Assembly: GCA_015680685.1 (NCBI GenBank)
Contig: MNCI01028403.1
Location: 465,542 to 529,541, forward strand
Direction: 5' to 3'
Origin: Gnetum montanum
Lineage: Eukaryota > Streptophyta > Gnetopsida > Gnetales > Gnetaceae
DNA: 64,000 nt
The translations under genes were made by a program, and so were the position numbers. Under the pieces are notes generated by a model. The model saw only the letters and a list, made by a program, of their open reading frames with translations. It had not been told where the DNA came from and made no database searches. Shown here piece by piece: positions 59,979-64,000 of this stretch (position 1 is its first letter; each line of letters opens with the position of its first letter).

Positions 59979-60357
59979 GGTCAAGAAAATCTTAAAGAAG
60001 ATGATGCTAACCATGCCCAACTACTAGATGAGTAAACAAGAAAAATAAAAATGGAATCACTCATCCATTCTATGTTTCTCTACCCATTTCCCAATTTAGT
60101 TACATCTTCTCAATCAAGTTTGTTCTATCTTTGTTTGTTTGAGGTGTTTTTTAAATATAAGTTGCTTACATAAATAATAGCTTGAAAATGCCCTTGAACA
60201 AACAAAGATAGAACAAACTTGACTGTGAGGGTACAACCAAATTAAAAAATGGATAGAGAAATAGAGGATGGATGAGTAAGTCGATTTTAATCTTTCATTT
60301 TTCATTGCCTAGTAGTCGGACTTGGTTAACATGATTTTCTTTAAGATCATCTTGGCC
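59979..60357. mobile_element. Hairpin (MITE-like) element
   Basis: Left arm 59979-60142 and right arm 60195-60357 are imperfect reverse complements along their whole length, with a 23-bp perfect core (CAAGTTTGTTCTATCTTTGTTTG at 60116-60138 against 60200-60222, approximately). The loop is about 52 bp. Outer ends read GGTCAAGA and, reversed, GGCCAAGA. No transposase, no convincing target duplication. It fits a MITE or fold-back element, or an inverted duplication; a transcript would form a long hairpin. Confidence 0.6.
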
Positions 60358-60365
60358 CATTCATA

Positions 60366-60398
60366 GAGATATACATATACATATATATATATATATAA
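60366..60398. repeat. (TA)n microsatellite
   Basis: TATACATATACA followed by about nine TA units, just outside the hairpin element. Confidence 0.85.
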
Positions 60399-61512
60399 GC
60401 TAGTCCTAATAACTTGATACCCTGCATCTTGTGATAGGTATTATTGTTATACCATCAAATATACTGACCTAAGCATAAAAATTTGATCCACCGTATTGTT
60501 TAATGTCTAATGTCCATAAATAAATAAATTGGATTACAAAGAGAAATTTTATATAAAGAGTAAGAGAAGTGTTTTGCTAACGTCATGTACTTCAGCACTT
60601 TTTTGCTCTTCTTCAGCTCATTGTTGTTACATTGAAAGATTTCATGGAAATGTTACACGTTTTTCATTGTAGCAATAACAACGCATTTTGAAATGGCATT
60701 GCACTGATATATTCACCGTTAAAGTTTTATTGAAAGGACTGCAACATTTTTCTTTCATCTCTAAGTACAGTTTCATGGGTTACTTATTGTTCAATGTGAT
60801 TTTTTAAAGCCTTAACCATTTAAATGTTACCCCTTTTTATTTATTGCATATATTTTCCCTTTTTAACTTTGACACAAATCTGCAACATTCGCTTTCATCA
60901 TTTATTGTCTATCCGATGCGCTGCGTTGCTTCCTGCTTTTGGTAACTAAGCTTTATTGCATAGTAATAAGAGGTAAGAAAACTGACTATGAGAACATCTA
61001 TGTTTCATCGGTTCTGCCCAAATTATCGTGCGCCAAGTATTTTGGATTATATTTAGCAATTCAGAATTACAATTCCTGAAAAAATTTTGTAACTTAATTT
61101 TAATACTTTGTGAGTAGGGATTCTTTTACTGCAATAATACTTTATTATGATTTTACCTACTACACAATTTGAAGTTGTAAAGATTCCACATGTTGATGAT
61201 TCTTAGTCTTATGAGGCATAGCAGAACATAATAACAACCTCATTTTTCTGTGGGAAAAATCTGTATAGGTTTCTTTAGTGAGAGAAATTTTGGTTTTTAA
61301 TCTTTCCATAGGAATCTTTAATATGATAAATTTTTGTTGTTCTAGATGGCCCTTTTTCTTTTGGAATTACTTTTTAAACTAGACAATTTGAGTCATAGAG
61401 AAAATGTGGTACTTTTTACCAATATATGCATGAATATTTTGAAGCAAAAATCTTGAAGTCTCTTAAAGTAGATAAATTGTCATTCCTTTGATAGATTTAT
61501 AGTATTGCGTAT
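60399..61512. other. Unassigned stretch
   Basis: No long frame. No gene or repeat recognised. Confidence 0.4.
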
Positions 61513-61625
61513 TGTGGATGCACGGATTTGGATCAAGCAACATAGCTTACAAACAACTTGTTTTAAGATATTATTGCCTGGGTACGAAAACCTAGAAAAA
61601 GTCTCAGCCGATGAGGGCAATGTGG
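61513..61625 (-). mobile_element. Fragment of an A-type LTR 3' end
   Basis: TGTGGATGCACGGATTTGGA, then GGTACGAAAACCTAGAAAAAG and GTCTCAGC, align with 15973-16095 (TGTTGATGCG..., GTACGAAAACCTGAGAATAG, TCTCAGC). Similarity fades after about 61625. Strand follows that LTR. Confidence 0.5.
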
Positions 61626-62098
61626 TGTTTAACTTTTAAAATTATGGCTTCATTATTATTAATGTGCAAAGGTAAATACTTCATAAATATGAGTGAACTG
61701 AAAATAAACTAAAATGTAGTGTAAATGAATGAGTATAGAGAGAAATTCAAGTACTCTAAAGATATTAAATGATAGACAACAAGATGCTTTGAAAAGTATT
61801 TTCATTAAACTTTAATAATAAACAATAACATTTCTTAGGGATAATGTTCAAAACCACATGCTAATAGTAAGATAAGAGATAAATCTAAACAAGAACATAA
61901 TGAGAATAAAGTCACGTAGCTTTGGATAGAGCTTTGTATCATTGCTACTAGATCTATAGCCTATTGGAGCAATTTTTCAGCCTATACCTCTAGTCAATAA
62001 ATCTCTTCCAATAGATCCTTGTGATGAGACTACTAAACTGCCACTAGTAAACCAAAGAAGAATTGCTTATTCATGTACAGCTCATAGCTTAGGTCCTC
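61626..62098. other. Possible LTR continuation, unassigned
   Basis: AT-rich; could be a diverged rest of the A-type LTR. No gene. Confidence 0.3.
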
Positions 62099-62341
62099 TT
62101 ATTTAGCTTGAAGGGACCTAAACTTATCCAAGAAACTAAGAGGAATGGACGTAGAATCACTAAATGGGATTTTGATCTTTTTCGAGTCTAATGGTAGCTC
62201 TAGGATATGTACATTTGTGGTTTTAGCCATAAAACTACAAAGATGATGAATTCTCTTGTTGTTCCTTGGATTGTTACTTTTCTTCCTCTCTCTATCTACT
62301 TGGTTGCTCTTTTCTTCTACCTTTTTGAGTTTGGGTACCAA
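62099..62341 (-). pseudogene. 80-codon frame of unknown function
   Basis: Lys/Asn-rich N-terminal half (RERKKSNNPRNNKR) and a second half with HILELPLDSKKIKIPFSD and SFLDKFRSLQAK. No domain recognised; it ends in a stop at 62101-62099. Composition resembles a retroelement accessory or Gag segment more than a host gene. Could be chance. Confidence 0.2.
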
Positions 62342-63080
62342 ACTATTTGTGTCTGTTGGTCACTTGGAGTTCTCCATTCTATTTAAACCTACATGTAAAA
62401 GATACAAGCATCAATACCTTTCATAAAGTAAAGGAAGAGGAAGATCAAATGTTTAATCTGCCCCTTCTTTTTCTTATTCCTTTTTTAAAGAAAAACATAT
62501 ATATAAGCCCATAAGTTGAAATAGATGGTCTTACATTAGTAATGAATGTTAAGTATACAAAGGAAAAAGGACTTGTGTAAAATAATAATAATAATAATAA
62601 AGATTTTTGTCCACTGCATCGCTTGGGCCACCACAAAGTGGAAGCAACTCTACCAAGGCCTGCTGAGTGTTGGCTTGCACCATGCGCTAAGGTCACCTTG
62701 TCATAACTTTTTCCTGATCTTTTCTTCTTCTTCTTCTTTTAAAAAAAGTTATATTAGGGGTTGCTTTTTCTTCATGTGGGCTGTAACTCCAGGAAAGTTC
62801 ATAGAGACTTAAAATCTACAAATTTCTTGGTCGACAAAATCTCAAAGGAAAGCTATCATATTTGGATATCTCTACAAGAAAAACTGACATTTTTTCTGAT
62901 GTCATAACCACCTTGAAAGGCACTCTAGAATACCTAGATTCATAGTAAAATGAATAACATGATTTTGACTCTTTGCAAGTATTACATAACATGCATGCTT
63001 ACCAATATATATAGTTTTGGTGTGCTTCTGCTAGAAATTACGTGCGGAAAACCACCCATTGATGTTACCTTAAGCAAGGA
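62342..63080. other. Unassigned stretch with TAA and CTT microsatellites
   Basis: (TAA)n at about 62582-62600 and a CTT run near 62723-62740. The opposing frames 62445-62812 overlap and show no domain. Confidence 0.4.
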
Positions 63081-63526
63081 TGTTAGGATTTAGAGTAATC
63101 CCATAGTATAGGATTAGAACATTTTAGAGATTAAGAACATCAATGAAATAAAAAGAAGAAAAATACCAAGAGTTAGGTGATTTAGCTTATAGCCTACTTT
63201 CATAGGAATGGAGAATCTTGAATTCTTCTACAATATGGAGGAACAATTACAAGAGGAGAATCCTCAGCCGCAAATTTCTTGTAACTCACAGTCACACTTA
63301 AGCAACACTTGCTTCCTTGCTTCTTTGCTTTCTGACGTGCTTGCTTGTTACAAATAAGGAACTCAAGCCCTTTATATAGAAATGTTATGGAGAATACAAG
63401 GAGCCATGAAACCATGGGCTATTATTAGTTTTACAATACAAGGAGCCATGAAACCATGGGATGTTGATGGTTTTAGCAAACCATGGATATAAACAAGAGG
63501 CCACAAAAGTCAAGACATACATAACA
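63081..63526 (-). mobile_element. 3' LTR of a second copia element
   Basis: On the minus strand, GGTGGAGATT (polypurine tract) is followed by TGTTATG (63526), and the LTR ends ATCCTAACA (63081), 446 bp. TATA box TATATAAAGG at about 63380-63371. Inside, ACAAGGAGCCATGAAACCAT occurs twice about 40 bp apart (63397 and 63437), a partial tandem duplication of U3. Plus-strand flank beyond 63081 is not LTR. Confidence 0.75.
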
Positions 63527-63632
63527 AATCTCCACCTTGGCTTGAATTGTCGTAAAGTACCTCACAATACATAATAGTAGATAGAGCTCCACCTTAACCT
63601 CCAAGTTTTCCAAATAAGACTAAAAATGCATA

Positions 63633-64000
63633 TTAAATATTATGGAGAACAATTAAGTTCAAGCAATGCTTAACCTTGGGTACAATAATAGGCTTAGTCA
63701 TCATGTCAGCTAGATTATTTGTAGTATCAATTTTTCTCATGATAATGTTACCTTGAGAAATAACATCATAAACAAAATGGTACCTAACTTCAATGTGCTT
63801 CGTCCTCTCATGCAACATCTGATCTTTAGTAAAGTGAATAGTACTTTAATTATTACAATAGATGATAATTGCTTATGGATTGGAACTAAGTTTAGCAACT
63901 AAACCTCTTAACCAATTAGCTTCTTTGATGGTCTTACAAGTAGCATATATTCTACCTCTATAGTAGGGATTGTAATTGTAGCCTACAATGTTGCTCTGCA
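63633..64000 (-). pseudogene. Copia RNase H, C-terminal part
   Basis: Minus strand, running in from beyond the window: TCKTIKEANWLRGLVAKLSSNP, a stop, IIIYCNN, TKDQMLHERTKHIEVRYHFV, then DTTNNLADMMTKPI and KHCLNLI with a natural stop at 63635-63633. This is the end of Ty1/copia Pol (usual forms H.RTKHID.R.HF, ADxxTKPL). Two or more stops upstream show it is inactive. It is unrelated in sequence to the copia element at 42159-47068. Confidence 0.85.

Noticed and set aside
1-64000. tRNA, rRNA and CRISPR arrays
   Set aside because: No tRNA-like or rRNA sequence noticed beyond primer-binding-site matches. Repeats are LTRs, tandem duplications and microsatellites; nothing like regularly spaced CRISPR repeats.

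Overview
This is plant nuclear DNA from a repeat-rich, AT-rich genome. I see no intact host gene. Almost everything assignable is decayed LTR retrotransposon: Ty3/gypsy elements of two unrelated families, here called A and B, one full-length but dead Ty1/copia element, a second copia element running off the right edge, and a small piece of another gypsy pol. Plant origin is shown by tRNA-Asp-type primer-binding sites next to Athila/Tat-like gag-protease, a tRNA-Met-type site in the copia element, and two exon remnants of a plant malectin-like receptor domain. The layering of old nested copies suggests a large genome, perhaps a gymnosperm; that last step is a guess.

Layout. 1-9383 is a large inverted repeat: family A element A1 (+, 3' part) and A2 (-) lie tail to tail around a centre of about 1.1 kb (4216-5300) that holds the malectin exons. 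Both A copies go from protease straight to the integrase C-terminus, without reverse transcriptase, RNase H or integrase core. A2 is interrupted by a family B copy, B1 (9384 to about 15430, -), and its probable 5' LTR is at 15973-16612. 16778-23268 is element F (+), family B: LTR, gag, long 3' UTR, LTR, no pol. 23400-25710 (-) is a decayed coiled-coil reading frame I cannot name. About 26 kb to 41.8 kb (-) is element C, the only family B member here that carries gag, protease, RT and integrase. Its gag is split by element D (+, 33607-40232), flanked by a near-perfect 5-bp target duplication. 42159-47068 is a copia element with identical 5-bp target duplications. 47074-48600 looks less TE-like and contains a possible host exon on the minus strand. 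49930-50775 is a chromovirus-like RT/RNase H remnant. 51096-51856 is an apparently exact 380-bp duplication around a single N, probably an assembly error. The rest to 63 kb is AT-rich sequence with a solo B LTR (58651-59434), a hairpin element (59979-60357) and a fragment of an A-type LTR. A minus-strand copia 3' end closes the window.

How the parts relate. B1, D and F lack RT and integrase but share LTR type, primer-binding-site type, gag and 3' UTR with each other, and gag with the pol-bearing C. This fits non-autonomous elements mobilised by a C-like partner. Family A shows a second pol-less design. All copies are dead: in-frame stops, and catalytic residues often lost by G-to-A or C-to-T changes. 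Boundaries given as approximate come from copy-to-copy comparison by eye.
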